NCBI GenBank assembly: GCA_029975275.1
Contig: JARKPN010000083.1
Coordinates: forward strand, 19,108 to 83,107
Origin: Geobacteraceae bacterium
GTDB lineage: Bacteria; Desulfobacterota; Desulfuromonadia; Geobacterales; Geobacteraceae
Reading direction: 5' to 3'
DNA length: 64,000 nt
In this document: piece by piece, positions 34,437 to 41,722 of the stretch
How the letters are laid out: the number at the start of each line of letters is the position of its first letter
Position numbering within the stretch: position 1 is the first letter of the stretch
Translations under genes and position numbers: made by a program
The notes under the pieces: generated by a model
What the model saw: only the letters and a program-made list of their open reading frames with translations
Databases searched by the model: none
What the model was told of the DNA's origin: nothing

Positions 34437-34580
34437 TTACGATATCGTTGTGTTCCGGCCGTTTCTTGAATGCTGATGCGACCGTAACAGTTTGTTCACG
34501 TGCTGTCAAGCGGTTATTCCATTCCCCCATGGCGTCATGCCCAGGCGCGTATGACAAAGGGGGACCGCCGGCGCTCCGGT

Positions 34581-35027
34581 CTATTTTACCAGCAACACCG
34601 AGCAGGTGGAACCGAGCAGGACGTGGCGGGCAACGCTTCCGATCAGGTATTTCGCCAGGCCGGTGGTGCCCAGGGATGAGATTACGACCAGATCTATCCC
34701 CCTTTCCAGCTCTTCCTGCAGGATCTGGTCGTGGGGGACGCCGGTCTTGACGTCGGTCGTGATGGTGAGGTCACTCGCTTCGGGGAACTTGGCGACCTGT
34801 TGCCGGATCCCTTTGCGGGCCGATTCCATCAACTCGGACTGCAGCTGACTGACCAGCCCTTCGCTGATGCAGTAGTCAACGGTGCATTGCTGGACCGGGT
34901 CCTGGATCACGTGGAGGAGAAACAGTTCCGCGTTGAACTGTCTGGCAATGTCGATTGCCTGTTTGACGGCCTTGTCCGCGTGGACTGACATGTCGGTCGG
35001 AACGAGGATTTTCGTTGGTCTGAACAT
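34581..35027 (-). CDS. universal stress protein family protein
   Basis: A 148-residue UspA-fold protein of normal length. It begins MFRPTKILVPTDMSVHADKA and ends with the nucleotide-binding-type block SSLGTTGLAKYLIGSVARHV followed by LLGSTCSVLLVK, close to the G-x2-G-x9-G(S/T) pattern of ATP-binding Usp proteins. VKTGVPHDQILQEEL is also family-typical. The ATG at 35027 has GGAGGAAGACTCT upstream. The role is general stress physiology; no partner gene is adjacent. Confidence 0.88.
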   Translation of the reverse strand: MFRPTKILVPTDMSVHADKAVKQAIDIARQFNAELFLLHVIQDPVQQCTVDYCISEGLVSQLQSELMESARKGIRQQVAKFPEASDLTITTDVKTGVPHDQILQEELERGIDLVVISSLGTTGLAKYLIGSVARHVLLGSTCSVLLVK

Positions 35028-35597
35028 AGAGTCTTCCTCCTTTCTGCTCACTGGTCATGGGATACTATCCGTGCAATGCAGCATGCTTCTTCTATTTGAA
35101 TTATGCATCCGTTGGTTGGTTTTGCAACAGGCGGGGCGGCCGGCCGCGTGTCGGTGCGTCTCGGACTCGCGTTGCTTTCATCCGGAACGTGACCGTTGTG
35201 AATGGATTGAATAAAGAATTTATTAATATTAAAACTACATTTTATTTAAAGTCAAACAACGGTTGGGGTTGCTTAAATTGTTTTGCGATACAGTTATAAA
35301 AGCTAAATAATATCAAATAGATATAATAGATAACAAAAGAAGCGCTACAAGAATACCTCTGTTGGTTATAGTTGTAATAAATATAAATTTTATAAAAACT
35401 AAAATTGTTCTTGCTTTGCGTTATATGATGTGGTACACAACGAATACCGTCTGCACACGGCAGGCCCGGTTGTAAGATTAATGTCATCCGGACGATTCCG
35501 GAAATCCCGGACTTTGGTTTCGACCAGGCATGAACGCGGCATAAATCGTGAAAAAACAGGCGCTTATTTCGTCCTTCGCCATCGGCGGACCCAACGA

Positions 35598-35644
35598 AAC
35601 CCGCATTGAATATTGACAGAGTTCGATATTGGTGCGGGTTTTTT
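35598..35644 (+). terminator. intrinsic terminator/attenuator upstream of the aldehyde oxidoreductase gene
   Basis: AACCCGCA pairs with TGCGGGTT, an inner AATAT pairs with ATATT, and six T residues follow (35639-35644). The terminator points in the direction of the downstream gene and lies about 117 bases before its ATG, with no gene ending just upstream on that strand. It therefore looks like a leader attenuator rather than a 3-prime terminator. Confidence 0.7.
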
Positions 35645-35698
35645 GCTGTACGGCCCATGAGTCTCGGTCGTGGGAACACGCCGGCATCGGAACATATT

Positions 35699-35731
35699 GG
35701 TGTTCCATCCGGATTTTCCGGATGGAGCACC
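35699..35731 (+). promoter_or_regulatory. RBS-proximal hairpin
   Basis: GGTG pairs with CACC and, after a two-base internal loop, CCATCCGG pairs with CCGGATGG around a five-base loop. The hairpin ends 15 bases before the AAGGAGGAG ribosome-binding sequence of the aldehyde oxidoreductase gene. It could stabilise the mRNA or take part in a leader switch together with the upstream terminator. Confidence 0.6.
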
Positions 35732-35761
35732 AAGTTACATAACCCAAAAGGAGGAGAATGT

Positions 35762-38554
35762 ATGATTAAGAAGGTCCTCAACGTCAACGGTGTTGAAAGA
35801 ACGCTTATCGTTGACCAGGAAGAGCTCCTGTCCGATGTTCTGCGCAACCAGCTCCATCTGACCGGGACGAAGGTCGGCTGCGGTACCGGTCAGTGCGGCG
35901 CCTGTAACGTGATCGTGAACGGCAAGCTGATCCGTTCCTGCGTTACCAAGATGAAGCGGATCGAAAACTGGTCCACCATCACCACGATTGAAGGGATCGG
36001 CACCCCCCTCAATCTCCACCCGCTGCAGAAGGCCTTCATCTTCCATCACGCCATCCAGTGCGGCTTCTGCACCCCCGGTTTCATCGTTTCCGCCAAGGCC
36101 CTGCTGGACGAAAACCCCAACCCGACCCGTGAAGATGTCAGGGACTGGTTCCAGAAATACCGCAACGCCTGCCGCTGTACCGGCTACATCATGATCGTCG
36201 ACGCGGTCATGGACGCCGCCAAGGTGCTGCGCGGTGAATTGTCCGAATCCGCCCTCGAATACAAGCAGCCGGCCGACGGCAGGGTTTACGGTACCCGCAT
36301 GCCGCGTCCCACCTTCGTTGCCAAGGCCTGCGGTCTGTGGGACTTCGGTGAGGACATGGGCACCCAACTTCCCGAGAACACCCTGCAGTGCGCCTTGGTG
36401 CAGCCCAAGGTTTCCCACGCTATCATCAAGGGCATCGACACCTCCGAAGCAGAGAAAATGCCGGGCGTGTTCAAGGTCGTTACCCACAAGGACGTCAAGG
36501 GCAAGAACCGCATCACCGGTCTTATCACCTTCCCCACCAACAAGGGTGACGGCTGGGACCGTCCGATCCTCAACGACGACAAGATCTACCAATACGGCGA
36601 CGTTGTCGCCATCGTCTGCGCCGACACCAGGGAGAACGCCAAGGCAGCCGCCGAGAAAGTCAAGGTCGACCTGGAAGTGCTGCCGGCCTACATGAACGCC
36701 CCGGCAGCCATGGCGGACGATGCCATCGAGATCCACCCGGGCACGCCGAATGTCTATTACACGTGCTACGGCAGAAAAGGCGAAGAGGTCAAGCCGATAA
36801 TCGAAAAGGCGGCACATACCTTTTCGGGTGAATACTACCTCCAGCGCCAGCCCCATATGCCCATAGAGCCTGATGTCGGCTTCGCCTACATCGACGACCA
36901 GGGCAGGGTTGTTATCCACTCCAAATCCATCGGTATCCACCTGCACCTCTACATGATCGCCCCGGGCCTCGGCGTCGAGCCCGATCAGATCGTCTTGGTA
37001 CAGAATCCGACCGGCGCAACCTTCGGCTACAAGTTCAGCCCGACCATGGAAGCCCTCGTAGGCGCCGCCGCCATGGCCACCGGCCGTCCCTGCTTCCTGG
37101 GTTATGACTGGTATCAGCAGCAGACCTACACCGGCAAGCGTTCGCCGTCCTACCTCAAAGGTACGATCGCCTGCGATGCGGAAGGCAAGATGCTCGCCAT
37201 CGAAGCAAGCTGGAACCTCGACCACGGCCCCTATTCGGAATTCGGCGACCTGGTCACCCTGCGTGGACAGCAGTTCGTCGGCGCCGGCTACGACATCAAG
37301 AACCTGAGAACCACGGGCAACACCGTCTGCACCAACCACGGCTGGGGCTCCGCATTCCGTGCCTATGGTTCGCCTCAGGCGTTCATGCTCAGCGAATCCC
37401 TGGTCGACGAACTTGCCCGGAAAGCCGGATTCGATCCGTTCGAATTCCGCTACAAGAACATCTACCGCCCCGGTGCAACCACTCCGACCGGCCAGGTGCC
37501 GGAAGTCTTCTGCTTCGAAGAGATGTTCAACCTGATGCGCCCGAAATACCAGGAAGCAAAGGCCAAGGCCAAGCTGGAATCCACCGATACGATTAAACGC
37601 GGTGTGGGCGTCTCCCTCGGCATCTACGGCTGCGGCCTCGACGGCCCCGACACCTCCAACGCCTGGGCCGAGTTGCTCCCCAACGGCGACGTCATGATCG
37701 GCAACGCCTGGGAAGACCACGGTCAGGGTTCCGATATGGCTACGGTGGCCTTCGCCCACGAGGCGCTCCGCGCCCTTAACCTGAAACCGTCCCAGATCAG
37801 GCTGTCCATGAACGACACCAGCCTCCATCCGAATGCCGGTCCTTCCGGCGGCAGCCGCCAGAACGTGGTCACCGGCAACGCCATCGTCGCTGCATGCAGA
37901 CTGCTGCTTGACGCCATGAAGAAGGCGGACGGCACCTTCCGTACCTATGACGAGATGGTGAAAGAAAAGATCGCGACCAAGTACGAGGGGAGCTGGACCA
38001 CCCCGTGCACCCATCAGGACGATGACGGAATCGGCAAACCGTTCTGCATCTACATGTACGCCCTTTTCTGCTCCGAAGTGGCCGTAGACATCACCACCGG
38101 CAAGGTTGAAGTCGTGAAGATGACCTATGTCGGCGACAACGGCACGATCACCAACCGCGGCACCGTTGACGGTCAGGTATACGGCGGTCTCGTCCAGGGT
38201 ATCGGACTCGCCCTCACCGAGGACTTCGAAGACCTGAAGAAACACACCACCCTGATTGGTTCAGGCTTCCCGTTCATCAAGGACGTGCCCGATAACATCG
38301 AACTGATCTACGTGGAAACCCCGCGTCCCGACGGCGTGTTCGGACAGGCTGGCGTCGGCGAAGGTCCTCTGACCTCTCCGCACGTCTCCATCATCAACGC
38401 CATTCACGATGCTTGTGGTGCCCGCATCAGGTCCCTGCCGGCATATCCGGAGAAGGTCCTGAAGGCCCTCAAGTCGGCGAAGAAAGCATACGATGTCGCC
38501 GATGCGATGGCGGACGGCTACATGTCCACGGGCGGCATCGATACGCTGAAGTAG
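35762..38554 (+). CDS. mop: molybdenum aldehyde oxidoreductase (xanthine oxidase family)
   Basis: A 930-residue single-chain enzyme closely resembling Desulfovibrio gigas aldehyde oxidoreductase (907 residues). Cys40, 45, 48 and 60 bind the plant-type [2Fe-2S] cluster (VGCGTGQCGAC ... RSC). The second cluster motif is CGFCTPGF with the later CRCTGY. RITGLITFPTNKGDGWDRP and RQPHMPIEPDV are molybdopterin-domain blocks, and Glu867 in GVGEGPLTSP corresponds to the catalytic Glu. It should oxidise aldehydes to acids using molybdopterin cytosine dinucleotide in the cytoplasm. No signal peptide, FAD subunit or cofactor gene is adjacent. AAAAGGAGGAG precedes the ATG at 35762; longer upstream reading is non-coding leader. 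Confidence 0.93.
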   Translation: MIKKVLNVNGVERTLIVDQEELLSDVLRNQLHLTGTKVGCGTGQCGACNVIVNGKLIRSCVTKMKRIENWSTITTIEGIGTPLNLHPLQKAFIFHHAIQCGFCTPGFIVSAKALLDENPNPTREDVRDWFQKYRNACRCTGYIMIVDAVMDAAKVLRGELSESALEYKQPADGRVYGTRMPRPTFVAKACGLWDFGEDMGTQLPENTLQCALVQPKVSHAIIKGIDTSEAEKMPGVFKVVTHKDVKGKNRITGLITFPTNKGDGWDRPILNDDKIYQYGDVVAIVCADTRENAKAAAEKVKVDLEVLPAYMNAPAAMADDAIEIHPGTPNVYYTCYGRKGEEVKPIIEKAAHTFSGEYYLQRQPHMPIEPDVGFAYIDDQGRVVIHSKSIGIHLHLYMIAPGLGVEPDQIVLVQNPTGATFGYKFSPTMEALVGAAAMATGRPCFLGYDWYQQQTYTGKRSPSYLKGTIACDAEGKMLAIEASWNLDHGPYSEFGDLVTLRGQQFVGAGYDIKNLRTTGNTVCTNHGWGSAFRAYGSPQAFMLSESLVDELARKAGFDPFEFRYKNIYRPGATTPTGQVPEVFCFEEMFNLMRPKYQEAKAKAKLESTDTIKRGVGVSLGIYGCGLDGPDTSNAWAELLPNGDVMIGNAWEDHGQGSDMATVAFAHEALRALNLKPSQIRLSMNDTSLHPNAGPSGGSRQNVVTGNAIVAACRLLLDAMKKADGTFRTYDEMVKEKIATKYEGSWTTPCTHQDDDGIGKPFCIYMYALFCSEVAVDITTGKVEVVKMTYVGDNGTITNRGTVDGQVYGGLVQGIGLALTEDFEDLKKHTTLIGSGFPFIKDVPDNIELIYVETPRPDGVFGQAGVGEGPLTSPHVSIINAIHDACGARIRSLPAYPEKVLKALKSAKKAYDVADAMADGYMSTGGIDTLK

Positions 38555-38597
38555 GTTTTATATGAATGACAATACTTTGATTTCATGACGTACATCT

Positions 38598-38633
38598 CGG
38601 GGTGAGCTCGGAAGAAATTACGGGCTCGCCCCG
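38598..38633 (+). other. GC-rich hairpin after the aldehyde oxidoreductase gene
   Basis: A 12-base-pair stem with G-U pairs (CGGGGTGAGCTC with GGGCTCGCCCCG, loop of 12) lies 44 bases after the stop. No T-run follows, so it is more likely an mRNA 3-prime stabiliser than a terminator. Confidence 0.5.
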
Positions 38634-38660
38634 CCTTGTATGTTCTGAAATAGGAAAACC

Positions 38661-38744
38661 ATGAAAATTGCAAATATACACATACTTCCTCGGAGTCCTC
38701 CCGAGGTGGACGAGCGGGAAGAAGAGAACGGATGGGCGCGGTGA
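38661..38744 (+). CDS. possible small protein, 27 residues
   Basis: An ATG with AGGAAAACC directly upstream opens a 27-codon frame (MKIANIHILPRSPPEVDERE, continuing EENGWAR) ending in TGA. It lies between the aldehyde oxidoreductase gene and its terminator on the same strand, so it would be on the same transcript. The residue mix is acidic and Pro-containing with no recognised motif. It may be a chance ORF, and no function is assigned. Confidence 0.25.
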   Translation: MKIANIHILPRSPPEVDEREEENGWAR

Positions 38745-38791
38745 TCCGGGTCGTGGAGGGCTAGGGTCATTCATTCCCATCAAAGAAAAGA

Positions 38792-38844
38792 GGCGGGCAT
38801 GTGCCGGGTCGTGGAGGATCGGGTTCATGCCCGCCTGTTTTTTT
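38792..38844. terminator. bidirectional intrinsic terminator between convergent genes
   Basis: GGCGGGCATG (38792-38801) pairs with CATGCCCGCC (38826-38835) around a 24-base loop. Seven T residues follow on the plus strand (38838-38844), and the minus-strand side is also T-rich (TCTTTTCTTT). It separates the aldehyde oxidoreductase transcript from the convergent efflux operon. The loop repeats CCGGGTCGTGGAGG, also found at 38746-38759. Confidence 0.8.
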
Positions 38845-38924
38845 GCTGTCCTCCGACAGGTGTCGAGAAGGGAGGCGAGCAGTCGCTCCCTGGAATTGCC
38901 GGGCCAGGACAGTCGAACAGAGGG

Positions 38925-40481
38925 TCAATGGATCTCGACCGATCCGGGTCCGTGATGCTTCGGTTTTTTCAGCAGTAACAGGAAGGGGATAACCGCGAGG
39001 AAGGCGATGCCGATAACCCAGAAGATATAGTTATAGGCAAGCATTGCGGCCTGCTTCTGCACGATTCCATACAGGATGCCGAGGGCGCTCTTCTGGGCGG
39101 TGACCGCGTCCATGCCTTTCGCCATGGCGCCCTGGAGCAGTCCGTCCCAGTGGGTCTGGGCCTGGAGGCTGTATGGGTTGACGTGGGACGCAAGGTTTGT
39201 CTGGTAAAACTGGGACATGCGGGAGAGGAGGGTGGTGGCGGTGGCGATGCCGACGCTGCCGCCGATGTTGCGCAGCAGGTTGTTGATGCCGGTGGCGTTG
39301 CCCATTTCCATTCTCGGGATGGTGGAAAGGGTGATGGTGATGAGTGGAACGAAGATCATGCCGAGGCCGACCCCGAGGACGATGCGCGGCCAGACGAAGA
39401 CCGGGTAGGAGGCATCGAGGGCGAAGCCCTGCATCATGAACATGGATAAGGCCCCCAGGATGAGACCGGCCAGCACCACCCACCGGCCGTCGTACTTCTG
39501 GATCAGCGCGCCGACCACCGGCATGGCGACGAGGGTGGCGACACCGCCCGGCGCCAGCACCATGCCGGCCATGGTGGCGCTGTACCCCATGAGGGTCTGG
39601 AGGAAGAGGGGAATCATCACGATGGAGCCGTAGAGGCAGAACCCGACGATGAACATGATCAGGTTGCCGGACGAGAAGGAAATGTCCTTGAACAGGCGGA
39701 GGTTTACTATGGGGTGCTCGTGCTTCAGCTCGACATAGAAGAACAGGAGCAGCGACAGGGCCGAGATGAGGGAAAAGATGATGATGAACGAGGAGTTGAA
39801 CCAGTCGTCCTGTTGTCCCTTGTCCAGCACCACCTGCAGCGAGCCGATCCCCAGCACCAGAAAGGTGAGCCCCCAGTAGTCGACTGCTGCCCTGATCCGC
39901 TTGAGATAGCCGGGATCGAAGATGAAATAGTTCACCATTATCACGGCTATGACGCCCACCGGTACGTTGATGTAGAAGATCCAGCGCCAGCTCATGTTGT
40001 CGGTGATCCAGCCGCCGAGCGTGGGGCCCACCACGGGACCGAACATTGCTCCGACCCCGAAGATCGCCATGGCCATCCCCTGCTCGCCGGGAGGGAACGA
40101 TTCCATCAGTATCGCCTGGCTGATGGGGATGAGCGCCCCTCCGGCAGCGCCCTGCACGACCCGGAAAAAGATGAGCGACCCCAGGTTGGGGGCCGCTCCG
40201 CATAAGAAGGAAGAGAGGGTGAAGAGGACGATGCAGCTGATGAGGAAACGTTTACGGCCGAAGAAACGGGACAGCCAGCCCGTCATGGGAAGCACCACGG
40301 CATTGCTCACCAGGTAGGAGGTGATGACCCAGGTGACCTCGTCGGTGCCGGCATTGAGGCTCCCCTGCATGTGGGGCAGGGCCACGTTGGCCACCGAGGT
40401 ATCGACGATCTCCATGAAGGTCGGTACCATTACGGCAATGGTTATGAGCCATTTATTGACGGTTCGAGTTGCGGATTCCAT
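38925..40481 (-). CDS. DHA2-family MFS multidrug transporter, EmrB-like (copy 2)
   Basis: A 518-residue inner-membrane transporter with 14 predicted helices. DHA2/EmrB blocks are MVPTFMEIVDTSVANVALPH, WVITSYLVSNAVVLPMTGWL, FFGRKRFLISC and FGVGAMFGPVVGPTLGGWIT. It should export lipophilic compounds through the EmrA-like adaptor and TolC-like channel encoded upstream. It is about four-fifths identical by eye in its N-terminal half to the EmrB-like protein at 43038-44573, indicating a duplication. The ATG at 40481 lacks a good ribosome-binding site; a GTG at 40505 with GGCGGA upstream is an alternative. A 40-base perfect palindrome lies in the spacer before it. Confidence 0.9.
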   Translation of the reverse strand: MESATRTVNKWLITIAVMVPTFMEIVDTSVANVALPHMQGSLNAGTDEVTWVITSYLVSNAVVLPMTGWLSRFFGRKRFLISCIVLFTLSSFLCGAAPNLGSLIFFRVVQGAAGGALIPISQAILMESFPPGEQGMAMAIFGVGAMFGPVVGPTLGGWITDNMSWRWIFYINVPVGVIAVIMVNYFIFDPGYLKRIRAAVDYWGLTFLVLGIGSLQVVLDKGQQDDWFNSSFIIIFSLISALSLLLFFYVELKHEHPIVNLRLFKDISFSSGNLIMFIVGFCLYGSIVMIPLFLQTLMGYSATMAGMVLAPGGVATLVAMPVVGALIQKYDGRWVVLAGLILGALSMFMMQGFALDASYPVFVWPRIVLGVGLGMIFVPLITITLSTIPRMEMGNATGINNLLRNIGGSVGIATATTLLSRMSQFYQTNLASHVNPYSLQAQTHWDGLLQGAMAKGMDAVTAQKSALGILYGIVQKQAAMLAYNYIFWVIGIAFLAVIPFLLLLKKPKHHGPGSVEIH

Positions 40482-40538
40482 GGCGTCTGAATGGCAGGGG
40501 CGCACCTTGGTCCGCCCGGCAGTGTTCTGTTAACTCTC

Positions 40539-40578
40539 CGCAGACCTGCCGGGTTTTGCAAAACCCGGCAGGTCTGCG
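40539..40578. repeat. 40-base perfect palindrome between emrA-like and emrB-like genes
   Basis: Twenty bases, CGCAGACCTGCCGGGTTTTG, are followed immediately by their exact reverse complement. Transcribed, this forms a very stable hairpin between two genes of the efflux operon. No long T-run follows, so it may stabilise or process mRNA. A degenerate relative with the same GACCTGCCGGGTTTT core lies at 53396-53426. Confidence 0.75.
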
Positions 40579-40600
40579 TCTATTACGGAAGATTTGGGGA

Positions 40601-41701
40601 TTATCGGAACAGGTCTCCCAGTATGCTTCCCAGCTTGCGCTCCGTCAGGATGACGGGCACGACGCTCATTCCCACGCGGAGTAAGCGTTGAGGATCGCTG
40701 GAGGAGTCGATCTGGATCTTTACCGGGATCCGCTGGACCACCTTCACGTAGTTGCCGGTGGCGTTTTCCGGAGGGAGCAGGGAAAAGGCCGCGCCGGTGC
40801 CCGCCATGATGCTGTCCACCTTGCCGGTGAAGGTTATGCCCGGGTAGGTGTCCACCTCGAACTCCACCTTCTGCCCGGGACGGACGTGTCCCAGCTGGCT
40901 TTCCTTGTAGTTGGCGGTGATCCAGGCATCGTCCAGCTGCACCAGCGCCATGAGGGGCTGTCCTGCCTGGATGTTGTTGCCCGGCTCAACCGACTTCTTG
41001 GTGATGTAACCGTTGGCTGGCGCATGGATCCTGGTATATGACAGGTTCCTTCCGGCTTCTTCCAGTTCCGCCCTTTTCCTGACAATCTGGGCGTCCTTCC
41101 CCCCGTTCCCGGTCAGGCCGAGCAGCGCCAGTGCCCTGCGGACCGAGCTCTCGGTTTCCGCCAGCCTGGCTGCCGCCACCTTGCGGGCTGTCTCCAGTTT
41201 GTCGAGCTGCTCCTTCGGAATTACTTCCTTTTGATACAGCGCCCTTCCCCTGGCCAGATCCAGGTCGGCCTGTTCCAGCCTGGCCCGGTCCGAATTGACC
41301 GCCGCCTTTGCAGCCTCCACCTGGGCATAGGTGCTCGAAGTCTCGTTCTTGGCCATGTCGAGCTGGGCCGTGTAGTTTTCCACCCTGGTCCGGTAATCGG
41401 CCGGATCCAGTTCGACCAGGAGTTCGCCCTTTTTCACGAATTGATTGTCGCGCACCATGACGCGCGCAACGTGCCCCGGAACCCTGGAGGAGATGGAGTA
41501 GATGCGGGACTCGATGAAGGCGTTGTCCGTCTCCACGTGGGTCTTGCTCCGGATCCAGAGATGCATCCCCACCGCGAATGCGACCACAAACAGGACGAGC
41601 AGGATGACCGCCGCCCGCTTCCTGGTGCCGTTGCCGCCCTTCTTCGGGGGGGATTCGGGGTTTCTGTTGTCGTTCTTGTCGCTTGTCTGTTCTTCAGCCA
41701 T
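40601..41701 (-). CDS. HlyD/EmrA-family membrane fusion protein
   Basis: A 366-residue periplasmic adaptor. A single N-terminal membrane helix (AAVILLVLFVVAFAVGMHLW) follows a basic, polar cytoplasmic stub. The lipoyl/barrel half HVETDNAFIESRIYSISSRV with VPGHVARV, a coiled-coil hairpin (about residues 105-205) and the closing barrel RIHAPANGYITKKSVEPGNN are all present. It should bridge EmrB-like transporters and the TolC-like channel. The ATG at 41701 has GAGGGAGGAACTG upstream. It lies 21 bases after the tolC-like gene. Confidence 0.9.
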   Translation of the reverse strand: MAEEQTSDKNDNRNPESPPKKGGNGTRKRAAVILLVLFVVAFAVGMHLWIRSKTHVETDNAFIESRIYSISSRVPGHVARVMVRDNQFVKKGELLVELDPADYRTRVENYTAQLDMAKNETSSTYAQVEAAKAAVNSDRARLEQADLDLARGRALYQKEVIPKEQLDKLETARKVAAARLAETESSVRRALALLGLTGNGGKDAQIVRKRAELEEAGRNLSYTRIHAPANGYITKKSVEPGNNIQAGQPLMALVQLDDAWITANYKESQLGHVRPGQKVEFEVDTYPGITFTGKVDSIMAGTGAAFSLLPPENATGNYVKVVQRIPVKIQIDSSSDPQRLLRVGMSVVPVILTERKLGSILGDLFR

Positions 41702-41722
41702 CAGTTCCTCCCTCAAAAAAGG

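Larger units (their letters stand above)
35028..35761. other. 734-base spacer with AT-rich block and aldehyde oxidoreductase leader
   Basis: No gene was recognised. Bases about 35200-35430 are strongly AT-rich against the GC-rich background. A TATGAT box (35424-35429) could be a -10 element but has no good -35 partner. Bases about 35440-35761 would be the leader of the aldehyde oxidoreductase gene and contain a strong intrinsic terminator (35598-35644) and a long hairpin (35699-35731) just before the ribosome-binding site. Confidence 0.6.
38555..38924. other. 370-base convergent intergenic region
   Basis: Between two convergent genes. It holds a hairpin (38598-38633), a possible 27-codon ORF (38661-38744), a second short hairpin (CCTCGG with CCGAGG near 38688-38706), two direct copies of CCGGGTCGTGGAGG (38746-38759 and 38804-38817) and a bidirectional terminator (38792-38844). 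No other gene is supported. Confidence 0.6.

Noticed and set aside
34381..34557. Upstream extension of the DEAD-box helicase to 34557
   Set aside because: It would translate through the terminator hairpin. The family N-terminus starts at 34380 with GGAAGGAG upstream.
35606..35761. Upstream in-frame extension of the aldehyde oxidoreductase by about 50 codons
   Set aside because: The extension reads through an intrinsic terminator and a hairpin. The ATG at 35762 has a strong ribosome-binding site, and the protein start aligns with Desulfovibrio gigas enzyme residue 1.
35735..38245. Long minus-strand open frame opposite the aldehyde oxidoreductase gene (836 codons)
   Set aside because: It is a GC-rich antisense shadow. 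The plus-strand protein has complete family motifs and a ribosome-binding site, while the antisense translation is low-complexity Gly/Val/Asp without motifs.
38583..38828. Minus-strand 81-codon frame in the convergent spacer
   Set aside because: It overlaps the bidirectional terminator and hairpins, has no ribosome-binding site and shows no domain.
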